64,000 bases of DNA from Phycisphaerae bacterium (GCA_018052735.1 JAGPMT010000006.1:62001-126000), one strand, 5' to 3'; shown: positions 25,836-34,983, counted from the first letter of the stretch. Notes: a model not told the origin generated them from the letters alone. Numbers and translations: made by a program.

Positions 25836-25868
25836 AAAACGAGCCGCGGGCTTCCATGCCCACAGCTC
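25836..25868 (-). terminator. Intrinsic terminator of the sensor-kinase transcript
   Basis: An 11-bp stem (25841-25851 with 25858-25868, loop of six) that is fully paired only as minus-strand RNA, where two G-U pairs replace plus-strand mismatches. A short T run follows (25836-25839). It is about 185 bases past the microprotein stop. Confidence 0.55.
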
Positions 25869-26053
25869 ATATACCGCCTGATAAAAATTATCTTGTTTGC
25901 AGACGCGGATTCTTCGTACACAAACTACCCTGACTATAGATGTAATCGAAATGCAATCTGCCGGTTAGCATCCACCCAGCATCCAATTGATTCGCATTAT
26001 ATTATAACGCTGCATTTGGAGCGTGCAATCATTTTCAGCGGTTTTTTAAAAAA

Positions 26054-26161
26054 TCAACGGTTTGCCTTTCCTTTGCCGCCGCGGCAGAACAAGAAAACAA
26101 CAACAGCCGTGATAACAACCACAACAAGCACTTCACTAGGGCTTAACAACACAGCTGTCAT
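26054..26161 (-). CDS. 35-residue single-span membrane microprotein (TatA N-terminus-like)
   Basis: ATG at 26159-26161 is preceded by AAAGGA; TGA is at 26054-26056. The product is a single hydrophobic helix (residues about 10-27) with a short polar N-terminus (LSPSEVL) and a basic Gly-rich tail (CRGGKGKANR). The opening 'SPSEVLVVVVI' and the 'GG-K' after the helix resemble the start of TatA-type proteins, but the amphipathic helix of TatA is missing. It starts 46 bases after the stop of the sensor kinase on the same strand, so it is probably co-transcribed. It could be a small regulator of the kinase or unrelated. Confidence 0.5.
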   Translation of the reverse strand: MTAVLLSPSEVLVVVVITAVVVFLFCRGGKGKANR

Positions 26162-26207
26162 AACATCCTTTCTTTTTTGAATGAATCCTTATCGCAAGAC
26201 ATAGAAG

Positions 26208-27854
26208 CTATCCAGAAGTCTGCGAAGATGCTTCGGCTGGCTGTTCCTGTTTGGCTTTCAGATTGACCGGCAGGTCCAGAGAAAATGTCGAACCCTTTCC
26301 CACTTCACTTTCCAAATGAATGGATGCCGCCAGCAAATCGGCAAGCTGCCTGCAGATGGCTAATCCCAAGCCCGTTCCCTCGCCCTTTCGGGTAATCGAA
26401 CCATCCAGCTGATGAAACTTTTCAAAGATATACGTCTGGTCCTGCGGAGAGATGCCGGGGCCTGTGTCGGATATTGAAATGCGGACAATGGCCGTTTCGG
26501 GCATCGCGGCGGAAATACGAACACGGCCTCCTTCAGGGGTAAATTTAATCGCATTGCTCAGGAGGTTATAGAGAATCTGCTGAACCTTGTGCGGATCAGT
26601 CTGAACCAGCGGCAGTTGCGGATCTATTTCCAAGTCCACCTGTATTTTCTTCTGCTCGCTCAACGGAGAAAAAAATGCCGTTAATGTTTCTAAAAGCTGA
26701 GGGATGCTGGTTTTTTCGATATGCAGGCTCATCTTGCCGGCTTCGGCTTTGGCCAAGTCCAGCAGGTCATTGATCATATTCAGCAGAGACCGTCCGCTGG
26801 AAATGATATTCTCGGCCCAGCGGCGGACCTTCTCCTCTTCGGCCTGCGGCTTTTCCCGAATCAGCTCGGCAAATCCAAGAATTGCATTAAGCGGCGTTCT
26901 GAATTCATGGGACATATTGGCCAAAAATTCACTTTTGAGCTTGTTGGCCTTAAACAGCTCGATATTCTTTTCGGAAAGCTGGCTGATTTTGGCATCCAGC
27001 TGCTGATTGGCTTTTTCGAGTTTGTGCTGCGACTCCATCAGGTTATCCAGCATATGGTTGAAAGCATCCGAAAGCCGTTCATATTCATCGCCGGTTTTGA
27101 TGGCGCTTCGAATGTCGTAATTGCCTTCGGCTATATTATTGACCAAAGCGCGAAGCTGGCGTATCGGACTGAGAATGACCCTCTGGGTAATAGCATAAAA
27201 AGCCACCATTGCCCCTGTAGCTGCCAGAAGTCCCGCTACTACAACCCACAGGCGATTCATAAACAGCGTCCAAGCCAGACCTTGGGCTGTTGTCCGGGCG
27301 ATTAACAGCCCGATTTCCTGATTTTTGCTGAATACCGGTGCCGGGCCCTGTTCAAAATGGCACCGCAGGCAGTTTTCGTCAGCCAGCACAAGACGCAGAT
27401 AATGATTTTTGAATCCCCCCTCTGCCGTTCGTTCGGTCCAGGCGATATCACTGATGGAAGCATCTTTCAGCAGCAGCTCAAGCCGCTGGCGTTCGGATTC
27501 GCTGGCCTCTTCGGCTGGAATCCGGCCTTCGTTGTCAAATCGGAGCCATCGAATAACCGGCTGAGCACCGGTAATGGCCCCACCGACTTCGGAAAGACGA
27601 GGCAGCTGCTGCGGGTCCAATGCTGTCCATCGAAAATGATTTTCATAGACGGCCTGACTGATAGCCCGGCCTGCATCAAGAGCCGATTTTTCAGTCAGTT
27701 TGTTCATCCAGAAATAGGGAATCAGCAGTGCCAAAACAAGGCTGAAAAGCACAGCCCCGCCAAACTGCAGGCGGCATTTCTCCGCAAGCGTAAGAGGCTT
27801 GCGGTACACCGCGGTCCGCAGCCGCAGGCAGTATCGCTTGAGTTCGGCCAGCAT
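26208..27854 (-). CDS. Membrane sensor histidine kinase with periplasmic c-type heme motif
   Basis: 548 residues in the order: TM1 (about 32-50); a periplasmic sensor domain (50-200) with a C-x-x-C-H motif CLRCH at 162-166, as in Tll0287-like (DUF3365) heme sensors; TM2 (about 202-222); HAMP (223-275); a coiled coil; HisKA with phosphoacceptor His316 in MSHEFRTPLNAILGF; and HATPase with N box 'YNLLSNAIKF', G1 DTGPG (463-467) and G2 GEGTGLGLAI. All catalytic boxes are intact. Covalent heme would make it a redox or gas sensor. No response regulator is adjacent. The ATG has GGGGA upstream. Confidence 0.92.
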   Translation of the reverse strand: MLAELKRYCLRLRTAVYRKPLTLAEKCRLQFGGAVLFSLVLALLIPYFWMNKLTEKSALDAGRAISQAVYENHFRWTALDPQQLPRLSEVGGAITGAQPVIRWLRFDNEGRIPAEEASESERQRLELLLKDASISDIAWTERTAEGGFKNHYLRLVLADENCLRCHFEQGPAPVFSKNQEIGLLIARTTAQGLAWTLFMNRLWVVVAGLLAATGAMVAFYAITQRVILSPIRQLRALVNNIAEGNYDIRSAIKTGDEYERLSDAFNHMLDNLMESQHKLEKANQQLDAKISQLSEKNIELFKANKLKSEFLANMSHEFRTPLNAILGFAELIREKPQAEEEKVRRWAENIISSGRSLLNMINDLLDLAKAEAGKMSLHIEKTSIPQLLETLTAFFSPLSEQKKIQVDLEIDPQLPLVQTDPHKVQQILYNLLSNAIKFTPEGGRVRISAAMPETAIVRISISDTGPGISPQDQTYIFEKFHQLDGSITRKGEGTGLGLAICRQLADLLAASIHLESEVGKGSTFSLDLPVNLKAKQEQPAEASSQTSG

Positions 27855-27931
27855 ATTTATCCCCGATTATGCCGAAACAGGCAGTCAATTACATTTGACC
27901 GGTTTCTACGCTTTTCTGCCCGACCGTCCGT

Positions 27932-29749
27932 TCAGCTTTCCTTGTCCGGGTCGCTTTCCACCTGATGCAGATGTTTTTGCACGCGCAGATTCAGTTCATC
28001 CAGCTGCGATTGTTCAACACTCGACGGCGCATCGGTCAACAAACACTGTCCGCGCTGTGTCTTGGGAAATGCAATAACATCACGAATATTCTCCGTGCCG
28101 GTCAGCAGCATCGTCAGACGGTCCAGACCAAATGCAATGCCCCCATGGGGCGGAGCGCCGTATTCGAGCGCCTTGAGGAAGAAACCAAAACGGTCCTGTG
28201 CCTGCTTTTTAGAGATATTCAGTAAATCAAATACCTTTGCCTGCACAGCCGGATTGTGAATACGCACAGACCCCCCGCCGATTTCCGAACCGTTGACCAC
28301 CAAGTCATAGGCCTGTGAACGGATATGGGCGGGATCCGTATCCAGCTTGCCCAAATCCTCTTCCACCGGCGAGGTAAACGGATGATGCAGGGAATCATAC
28401 CGCTTTTCGTCTTCATTCCATTCAAACAAGGGGAAGTCCACCACCCAGACAAATTTGAAATCGTCCGGCTTGAACAAGCCCAGTTCACGTCCCAGCTTGA
28501 CCCGCAGCGGCGCCAGTGCTTTGTTGGCTGCATTTTCCGCATCTGCCACAAACAGCATCAAATCGCCTTCCTTGGCATCAAACCGCCGGACCAGCTCCAG
28601 CAGCTGGTCTTGCGTGAAAAACTTGCTGATGCTGCTCTTGGGCAGAACTTTTCCGCTTTCATCCTTTTCCACTTTCATCCAGGCAAGACCTTTGGCCCCG
28701 AAATCGCTGACAAAGGCGGTAAGGGTTTTTTCGATGTCGCTGCGGCTGTATTTGGAACCGCCGGGAGCACACAGCCCCTTGACAACGCCGCCCTTTTGAA
28801 CAGTCGAAACAAAAACCTGAAACGTGCTTTGGGCTGCGATATCCGAGATATTCCGCAGCTTCATCTCAAACCGCATATCAGGCCGGTCAATCCCGTACTC
28901 CTCCATCGCCTGCTGATACGTTATCCGCGGCACAGGATTGGGCAAATCCACATTGATAATCTCCTTAAAGATTCGACGGATCAGGCCTTCGTTCATCCGC
29001 ATCACATCATCGGAATCGACAAAACTCATTTCCACATCAATCTGGGTGAACTCTGCCTGCCGGTCAGCACGCGGATCCTCATCGCGAAAACACCGCACAA
29101 TCTGAAAATACCGGTCGGTGCCGGCGACCATCAATATCTGCTTAAACAGCTGAGGCGATTGAGGCAGAGCATAGAAGGCTCCGCGGACCAGCCGGCTGGG
29201 CACCAGAAAATCGCGGGCTCCTTCGGGCGTGCTTTTGCCGAGCATCGGAGTTTCAATCTCCCAGAAGCCGTTCTCGTCAAAGTAATCCCGAGCAATCTTG
29301 GTAATACGATGCCGCACAGCCAGTTTTTCCTGCATGGCCGAACGGCGCAAATCGATATAACGGTATTGCAGGCGGATTTCCTCACTGACTTGGTTGGCAG
29401 CATCAATCTCAAACGGCGGGGTTTTGGCGGTATTAAGAATTTCCAACTGACAAGCGAGCACTTCAATCTGGCCGGTGGCCAATTTGGGATTTTCCAATCC
29501 CTGACCGCGGGGACGCACCTTGCCGGCAACCGTGATAACCCACTCGCATCGCAGCGTGCGGGCAAGCCGGTGCATTTGGGCATCCTGCTCCTGATCAAAT
29601 ACAATCTGAGTCAGACCGGTTTTGTCACGTAAATCGATAAAAACAAGACTGCCATGGTCTCGATACGAATTGACCCAGCCGCTCAAAATCACGGCCTGAC
29701 CGTCATCTGTTAACCGCAGCTGTCCGCAAAGGTGCGTTCGTTTCAGCAT
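27932..29749 (-). CDS. aspS: Aspartate-tRNA ligase
   Basis: 605 residues, the length of bacterial-type AspRS. The N-terminal OB anticodon-binding domain has 'VILSGWVNSYRDHGSLVFIDLRDKTGLTQIV'. Class II motif 2 is seen as 'FQIVRCFRDEDPRADRQAEFTQIDVEMSF', the GAD insertion domain occupies about 290-420, and motif 3 is 'GGIAFGLDRLTMLLTG'. It charges tRNA-Asp, and in organisms without AsnRS also tRNA-Asn. No gatCAB gene is in view to decide which. GGAG precedes the ATG. Confidence 0.97.
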   Translation of the reverse strand: MLKRTHLCGQLRLTDDGQAVILSGWVNSYRDHGSLVFIDLRDKTGLTQIVFDQEQDAQMHRLARTLRCEWVITVAGKVRPRGQGLENPKLATGQIEVLACQLEILNTAKTPPFEIDAANQVSEEIRLQYRYIDLRRSAMQEKLAVRHRITKIARDYFDENGFWEIETPMLGKSTPEGARDFLVPSRLVRGAFYALPQSPQLFKQILMVAGTDRYFQIVRCFRDEDPRADRQAEFTQIDVEMSFVDSDDVMRMNEGLIRRIFKEIINVDLPNPVPRITYQQAMEEYGIDRPDMRFEMKLRNISDIAAQSTFQVFVSTVQKGGVVKGLCAPGGSKYSRSDIEKTLTAFVSDFGAKGLAWMKVEKDESGKVLPKSSISKFFTQDQLLELVRRFDAKEGDLMLFVADAENAANKALAPLRVKLGRELGLFKPDDFKFVWVVDFPLFEWNEDEKRYDSLHHPFTSPVEEDLGKLDTDPAHIRSQAYDLVVNGSEIGGGSVRIHNPAVQAKVFDLLNISKKQAQDRFGFFLKALEYGAPPHGGIAFGLDRLTMLLTGTENIRDVIAFPKTQRGQCLLTDAPSSVEQSQLDELNLRVQKHLHQVESDPDKES

Positions 29750-29849
29750 ATCATCTCCACTTATACAGTATTTTCCGGCTCGGCATACATCCTTTTGACA
29801 CCCGTTTCGTTAACAACAACTAAATATCGATAAAGGAGGTACAATACAG

Positions 29850-29889
29850 AAAAAGCCCGCCTGCGTCAATAAGAATCCCGCAGACAGGC
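29850..29889 (-). terminator. Intrinsic terminator of trxA
   Basis: An 11-bp stem (29855-29865 with 29879-29889), loop of 13, fully paired only as minus-strand RNA with two G-U pairs. Five T follow (29850-29854). It lies about 105 bases past the trxA stop. Confidence 0.7.
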
Positions 29890-29993
29890 CTGTGCTGATT
29901 TTTGACTTTTTTGTGGCCGGCACAGTATATTCGCACGACAGCTGTGGCTTTTTTTATCATGCAAGTTATTGCATGACAAGACATTGCCGCCAC

Positions 29994-30320
29994 TCAGCCC
30001 AGCAGTTCATCTATGGCTTCGGTTATATCATCTTTGGAAGTCAGCCCAACCCATTTTTTCGCAACTTGACCGTTTTGGAAAAGTATCAGCGTGGGAATGG
30101 CGCTGATGGCGTGCTGAATAGCTGCCTGACGGTGCTCATCCGTATTTACCTTTCCGATTGTTGCTTTACCAGCATATTCAGCGGCTATTTCCTCAATAAC
30201 AGGGGCAATCATCCGGCAAGGACCGCACCAAGGCGCCCAGAAATCAACCAGCACCACCCCATTGCCATTGACGACTGTATCGAATGTATCGTCCGTTAAT
30301 TCAACCACATTGCCGGCCAT
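29994..30320 (-). CDS. trxA: Thioredoxin
   Basis: 108 residues with the complete thioredoxin fold and active site WCGPC, in 'VLVDFWAPWCGPCRMIAPVIEEIAAEY', the cis-Pro motif AIPTLILFQNG, and 'KWVGLTSKDDITEAI'. The start is ATG 30318-30320, with AAAGGA upstream. A longer reading to 30398 would overlap the promoter -35 and is rejected. It reduces protein disulfides in the cytoplasm. It is monocistronic with its own promoter and terminator. Confidence 0.96.
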   Translation of the reverse strand: MAGNVVELTDDTFDTVVNGNGVVLVDFWAPWCGPCRMIAPVIEEIAAEYAGKATIGKVNTDEHRQAAIQHAISAIPTLILFQNGQVAKKWVGLTSKDDITEAIDELLG

Positions 30321-30369
30321 AAATAATCCTTTCGTGTCAGGTATTTGGGTTTTTGTTTCATCCGACGGC

Positions 30370-30398
30370 ATTCTATCGGCGGCTTGTCCACTTGTCAA
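30370..30398 (-). promoter_or_regulatory. Promoter of trxA
   Basis: On the minus strand, TTGACA (30393-30398) and TAGAAT (30370-30375) are separated by 17 bases. The leader is about 43 bases. Confidence 0.8.
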
Positions 30399-30443
30399 AT
30401 ACCGTTTTTCATTTTGATTGTATTGCCTGAAAGAGAAGGGCTT

Positions 30444-32309
30444 TTACTTGCTCAAATCATACTTAATGGAGTAAGAATCGCCGTCAAATTCGGTATTAAT
30501 TTTGTAGCCGGAATTGTAAAAGATGGTCAGCATCGCTTTATTGGTCGGCAAAACCGTTGCATAGAAGGACTTGACGCCGCGGTCTTTGGCAATGCGGGTC
30601 AGATAATCCAGCAGCATGGCCCCCATTCCTTTATCCTGCCATTCGTCCTGCACAATAAACGCCACTTCGGCGACCTGCGTCTTAGGATCGAGAAAATACT
30701 GGGCAATAGCGACGATTTCCTCGGCGCCTTCCGGGCCGGGGACAACTCCCACAATTGCCAGATTCTGTTCATAATCAATATTGGTTATTTTCTGCACATC
30801 CTTGTGGGGGAATGTTTTGGTATGCGTAAAATACCGCTTCTTAACCGACTCGGAAGATAGGGAATAGAGCATATCGGCCAAAGCCGCCTCATCCGTAGGC
30901 TTGACAGGCCTGAAAAATATTTCTGTGCCGTCCTTGAGAGTAACAAAGCGTTCCAGTTCCTGAGGATAGTGAACTTTGTCCCATTCGAGTTCAATTTGGT
31001 CCGGCTGCAGGTAGCGCTGGGCTTTGGCTGCCTGAATCAGTTCTTTGCGGAATTTCGGATGGGCAATATTGATCAGCGACAAAACCCGCTGACGAATCGA
31101 CTTGCCGTGCAGGTAGGCTATGCCGTATTCGGTAACGACATAATGCACATCACCGCGGGTTGTTACCACACCGGCTCCATCGGCCAGCTTGGGAACAATT
31201 CGCGACACAGTATCGTCTTTGGCGGTTGAAGGCATCGCAATAATGGGTTTACCGCCGCGCGAACGGGCACAGCCGCGGATGAAATCGACCTGCCCCCCGA
31301 TGCCGCTGTAAAAGCGGTAGCCCAGCGAATCGGCACAGACCTGACCGGTCAAATCTATCTCCAGACCGACATTGATGCCGACCATTTTGTCATGCTGGGC
31401 GATAATGAACGGATCATTAACATACTCGGTCGGATGAAATTCAAAAAACGGATTGTTGTCGATATATTCATAGAGCTTCTGCGAGCCCATGCAAAAGCTG
31501 GCAACAACTTTGCCGTTGTTGATGGTCTTTTTAGAACAGGTTACCGCACCGCATTCAATCAGCTCGATAATCCAATCACCGAACATCTCGGTATGAACGC
31601 CTAAATCCTTCTTGTCGTGAAGGAATTCGGCCATGGCCTGCGGGATGCGGCCAATCCCGCACTCAATCGTGCTGCCGTCTTCCACCAGCCGGGCCAGATT
31701 TCGTCCAATGCGGCGAAGCACATCGTTGGGGGGATCCATCACAACAGTAATGATGGGCTCGTCATACGGCACCATGGCATCGATGTTGTTGACGTGAATA
31801 AAGCTGTTGCCCATGGTGCGGGGCATCTGCTGGTTAACTTGCGCAATAACATATTTAGCATTGTCCGCTGCAGACTTGACAATGTCCACTGACACCCCCA
31901 GACTGCACAGCCCGTTTACATCCGGCGGGGTAACAGAAATCAGCGCCACATCCAAAGGAATACGGCCGCTTTCAAACTGCCGGGGAATATCGGACAGAAA
32001 AATTGGGGTATAATCGCCGATACCCTGCTCGAATGCGCCGCGGACATTCTCGGCAATAAAGAAACTGTTCATCTTGAATTTTTCACGATACTTTTCATCG
32101 GCATAAGGAGCATCGCCCATCGTCAGCAGATGAATGATGTGGGCATCATAGATATGGCTGCCGTATTCCACCAGCGCCCGAACCAGATGCTGGGGCTGTC
32201 CGCAGCCGGTGCCGATAAAGATACTGTCCCCCGGCTTAATCAGTTTCATCGCTTCTTCGGCGGTTTGAATCAAATGGCTGTATTTTTGCTTCCAATCAAA
32301 CACACTCAT
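30444..32309 (-). CDS. Acetyl-CoA hydrolase/CoA-transferase fused to a GNAT acetyltransferase domain
   Basis: 621 residues. Residues 1-440 are a CoA-transferase of the acetyl-CoA hydrolase / 4-hydroxybutyrate CoA-transferase family: 'IKPGDSIFIGTGCGQPQHLVRAL', 'VALISVTPPDVNGLCSLGVSVD', 'GLEIDLTGQVCADSLG' (catalytic-Glu region), 'GIGGQVDFIRGCARSRGGKPIIA' and 'TEYGIAYLHGKSIRQR'. Residues about 460-621 are a GNAT domain with 'LAIVGVVPGPEGAEEIVAIAQYF', 'VAFIVQDEWQDKGMGAMLLDYLTRIA' (acetyl-CoA loop Q-x-x-G-x-G/A) and a closing 'SGYKINTEFDGD'. It follows the ADP-forming acetyl-CoA synthetase gene by about 50 bases. Acyl-CoA substrate and acetylation target are unknown. Confidence 0.92.
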   Translation of the reverse strand: MSVFDWKQKYSHLIQTAEEAMKLIKPGDSIFIGTGCGQPQHLVRALVEYGSHIYDAHIIHLLTMGDAPYADEKYREKFKMNSFFIAENVRGAFEQGIGDYTPIFLSDIPRQFESGRIPLDVALISVTPPDVNGLCSLGVSVDIVKSAADNAKYVIAQVNQQMPRTMGNSFIHVNNIDAMVPYDEPIITVVMDPPNDVLRRIGRNLARLVEDGSTIECGIGRIPQAMAEFLHDKKDLGVHTEMFGDWIIELIECGAVTCSKKTINNGKVVASFCMGSQKLYEYIDNNPFFEFHPTEYVNDPFIIAQHDKMVGINVGLEIDLTGQVCADSLGYRFYSGIGGQVDFIRGCARSRGGKPIIAMPSTAKDDTVSRIVPKLADGAGVVTTRGDVHYVVTEYGIAYLHGKSIRQRVLSLINIAHPKFRKELIQAAKAQRYLQPDQIELEWDKVHYPQELERFVTLKDGTEIFFRPVKPTDEAALADMLYSLSSESVKKRYFTHTKTFPHKDVQKITNIDYEQNLAIVGVVPGPEGAEEIVAIAQYFLDPKTQVAEVAFIVQDEWQDKGMGAMLLDYLTRIAKDRGVKSFYATVLPTNKAMLTIFYNSGYKINTEFDGDSYSIKYDLSK

Positions 32310-32362
32310 ACTTCCATCCTTCCCGCACGATATTGTGGGTTTTTGGTTCTGTCAGGCCGATC

Positions 32363-34474
32363 TTATCGCTGTTCCAGCGTCATCATCGCATCAACCGCAA
32401 TAGGCGTTGTTCCTTCTCTGCCGACGACATACGGATTGATGTCAATTTCCTTAATCTGAGGGAATTCGGTTGCAAGCTGAGAAAGCCGCTGAAGCCCCTC
32501 GGCAATGGCTCCAATATCAACACCTTCTTGGCCGCGCGTTCCTTTGAGAACATCATACGTTTTCGTACGCACCAGCATTTGGCGGGCTTCTTCGGCCGTC
32601 AGCGGAGCCGGATAAAAAACCACATCCTCCAGCACTTCCACCAGCCGTCCGCCCATGCCGAACATCATCAGCGGCCCAAAACGGGGATCCCGGTTCATCC
32701 CTAAAATAACCTCACGGCCCCCAGTGCACATTTTTTCAACATAAATACCCAATATCTTGGCCTGCGGCACTTTCCTGGGTATGCGGTACATCATCAAATC
32801 AAATACATCAAGAACTTCCTGATCGCTGTTAATATTGGTTTTTACGCCGCCGACGTCGGCTTTGTGCAGGATATCCGGCGACCAGACCTTCATCACAACC
32901 GGATAGCCGATTTGATTGGCAATATTGGCGGCCTGTTCGGGCGTCGCCGCAATGCCCCCTTCGGGCGTAACAAAACCATAGGCCTCCAGAATTTCCTTGG
33001 CTTCCATCTCGCCCACCTCTGCCTGCTGCAGGCGAATATGCCGCTCTATAATCCGTTCGACCTTGCGGCGATTAACATTAAACAGCTTGACAACACGCGG
33101 GGGGCGTGACTTCCACTCGGCATAGCGCGACATCGTTTTAACAGCACGCACCGCGCTTTCAGGGGAATCATACGGAGGTATTTTGCCGTCCCGTAGGACG
33201 CGAACCGCCTCGGCAACTCGGCCGGCACCGAGAAAACAAGCCAGAATGGGCTTGTTGCGGCCGTTCTGATTGGCAACACGCACTACCGCATGAGCCGTCT
33301 GTGTGCATTCGGTCATCGCATGGGGGCTGAGCAATACCAGCGCTGTATCTACATTGGGATCTTCCAGCACTGCCTGCAGCGCAAACTCGTAGCGGTCCGA
33401 AAGAGCATCACCAAGCAAATCAATAGGATTATTAATGCTTGCTGCCCGCGACAGTTCTTGTGATTGCGAAAGTCGTTTGCGGGTTTCTTCGGAAAACTGG
33501 GCCAATTGCAGGCCTTCCCGCTCGATGGCATCCGTTGCCATGATGCCAGCTCCGCCGGCGTTGGCGATAACAGCTACCCGCGAGCCTTTCGGCAGCGGCT
33601 GGTAGGCAAATGCTCTGGCGTAATCAAACTGGTCCTTAATCGATTCACACCGAATAACTCCTGCCCGTTCAAAAACGCATTCGTACGCGCTTTCGGTTTC
33701 GGCCAGCCGTCCTGTATGAGACGAGGCCGCACGGGCACCTGCGGCCGTAAAACCGGCTTTGAGCAGCAGAATCGGCTTCTGGCGGCTGATGCTTTCGGCC
33801 TGCCGTATAAAAGCATCGCCATCAGCAATCGTTTCCAGATAGCCGGCAATCACTTCCGTCTCGGCATCTTCGCCCAGAGCACGGATAATGGTCAGTTCAT
33901 CCACATCGGCCTTATTGCCGATACTGATAAGTTTGCTGAATCCCAGATGGGTATCCCGCGCCATATCAACAATTGCCGCCAACAGCGAGCCCGATTGGGA
34001 AAAATAACCGATTGAGCCGGGCTGGGGCAGATCGCCGCCGAAACTGACATTCAATTTGCGAGATGGCACCATAAGCCCGATACAGTTGGGGCCAATAATG
34101 CGAAGGCCGGATGTTTTTGCGATGCGCACTATCGACTTTTCAAGTTCCGCCCCTTCAGGCCCAGCTTCCTTGAAACCGGATGAAATAATGATAACTGCTT
34201 TAACGCCCAAGTTGGCACAATCCTGAACTGCCTGCGGGACAAGCTTAGCCGACACAACCAATACAACCAAATCCGGTACCTGTCCAATGGATTTCAAATC
34301 CGGATATGCCTTCAGACCCTGAATCTCCGGTGCTGTTGGATTAACAGGAAAGATTTTGCCGGGATAGCCCCCCTTCAGCAGACCAGCAAGAATCTCATAA
34401 CCAACCTTGGTCGGCTGACGGGATGCGCCCACAATCGCCACGGATTGAGGATTAAAAAAACGATCCAGCGTCAT
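32363..34474 (-). CDS. ADP-forming acetate-CoA ligase (alpha-beta fused acetyl-CoA synthetase)
   Basis: 703 residues. The CoA-binding domain comes first (SVAIVGASRQPTKVGYEIL), then succinyl-CoA ligase-like domains with 'IIGPNCIGL' and 'SQSGSLLAAIVD'. The phosphohistidine region is 'ASSHTGRLAETES', with His253. The C-terminal ATP-grasp domain has 'GYPVVMKVWSPDILHKADVGGVKTNI' and 'EKMCTGGREVILGMNRDPRFGPLMMFGMGG'. The enzyme makes ATP from acyl-CoA, ADP and phosphate, a fermentative energy-saving step, or runs in reverse. With the adjacent CoA-transferase-GNAT gene it forms an acyl-CoA metabolism pair. AGAGGA precedes the ATG. Confidence 0.95.
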   Translation of the reverse strand: MTLDRFFNPQSVAIVGASRQPTKVGYEILAGLLKGGYPGKIFPVNPTAPEIQGLKAYPDLKSIGQVPDLVVLVVSAKLVPQAVQDCANLGVKAVIIISSGFKEAGPEGAELEKSIVRIAKTSGLRIIGPNCIGLMVPSRKLNVSFGGDLPQPGSIGYFSQSGSLLAAIVDMARDTHLGFSKLISIGNKADVDELTIIRALGEDAETEVIAGYLETIADGDAFIRQAESISRQKPILLLKAGFTAAGARAASSHTGRLAETESAYECVFERAGVIRCESIKDQFDYARAFAYQPLPKGSRVAVIANAGGAGIMATDAIEREGLQLAQFSEETRKRLSQSQELSRAASINNPIDLLGDALSDRYEFALQAVLEDPNVDTALVLLSPHAMTECTQTAHAVVRVANQNGRNKPILACFLGAGRVAEAVRVLRDGKIPPYDSPESAVRAVKTMSRYAEWKSRPPRVVKLFNVNRRKVERIIERHIRLQQAEVGEMEAKEILEAYGFVTPEGGIAATPEQAANIANQIGYPVVMKVWSPDILHKADVGGVKTNINSDQEVLDVFDLMMYRIPRKVPQAKILGIYVEKMCTGGREVILGMNRDPRFGPLMMFGMGGRLVEVLEDVVFYPAPLTAEEARQMLVRTKTYDVLKGTRGQEGVDIGAIAEGLQRLSQLATEFPQIKEIDINPYVVGREGTTPIAVDAMMTLEQR

Positions 34475-34646
34475 AGGTTCCTCTTAGTCGTCTTGTGCGA
34501 GTCGGCAGCAATACAAAATTCCTTGCCGCATCTATCATCCATCCTCTTTTATAGCGTTTTGATAGGCAATTGTAAAGGATTTTTGTCCCTTTTGTGTCGT
34601 TATTTGGAACAAAAATCCCCCGAAAGGGTGAAAAAACAGAAAATAC

Positions 34647-34675
34647 TTTACATAAAACGGGATTGTCAGTATAGT
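34647..34675 (+). promoter_or_regulatory. Promoter of tRNA-Thr
   Basis: TTTACA (34647-34652) and TATAGT (34670-34675) with a 17-base spacer. The tRNA starts 11 bases later. Confidence 0.75.
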
Positions 34676-34686
34676 ACAGCCGACGT

Positions 34687-34758
34687 GCCGAGGTAGCTCA
34701 ACGGTAGAGCACAGCTTTCGTAAAGCTGGGGTTGTGGGTTCAAATCCCATCCTCGGCT
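34687..34758 (+). tRNA. tRNA-Thr (anticodon CGT)
   Basis: A complete cloverleaf can be folded. The acceptor GCCGAGG pairs with CCTCGGC, discriminator T34758. The anticodon stem CAGCT/AGCTG encloses TTCGTAA, anticodon CGT, which reads ACG. The T arm is GTGGG-TTCAAAT-CCCAT. CCA is not encoded. It is convergent with the end of the rhamnose operon. Confidence 0.95.
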
Positions 34759-34786
34759 GTTTCTTTTGGCCTGAAAACAGGAAGAT

Positions 34787-34972
34787 TTAATCCCCTTTAC
34801 CGCCGTTTTCTTTCCACATTGCCAGCGGTGCGGCTATAAACCAAACAAACGTTGCCCACAGCATTACGTTTTTGGCTGTTTCAAGTGTTATCGCATTTGC
34901 CAAAAAAAGCACAGCCGGAGCTACCAGCACAATCAGGGAAATCCAAGCCGTTAACTTTGCACATAATCGCAT
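34787..34972 (-). CDS. 61-residue two-helix membrane protein downstream of the permease
   Basis: The product has two hydrophobic helices (about 8-26 and 37-53) and a charged C-terminus (MWKENGGKGD). ATG 34970-34972 has GAGGAAC upstream. It starts 11 bases after the stop of the NCS1-type permease, so the two are almost certainly co-transcribed. Small membrane partners of this size accompany some sodium-coupled transporters; whether this is one is an inference. No family is recognised. The longer in-frame reading to 35146 lies inside the permease gene and is not used. Confidence 0.6.
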   Translation of the reverse strand: MRLCAKLTAWISLIVLVAPAVLFLANAITLETAKNVMLWATFVWFIAAPLAMWKENGGKGD

Positions 34973-34983
34973 ATTCCAGTTCC

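Noticed and set aside
30321-30398. 26-residue N-terminal extension of thioredoxin
   Set aside because: The region is the trxA promoter (TTGACA and TAGAAT); the internal ATG has AAAGGA and gives a standard thioredoxin.
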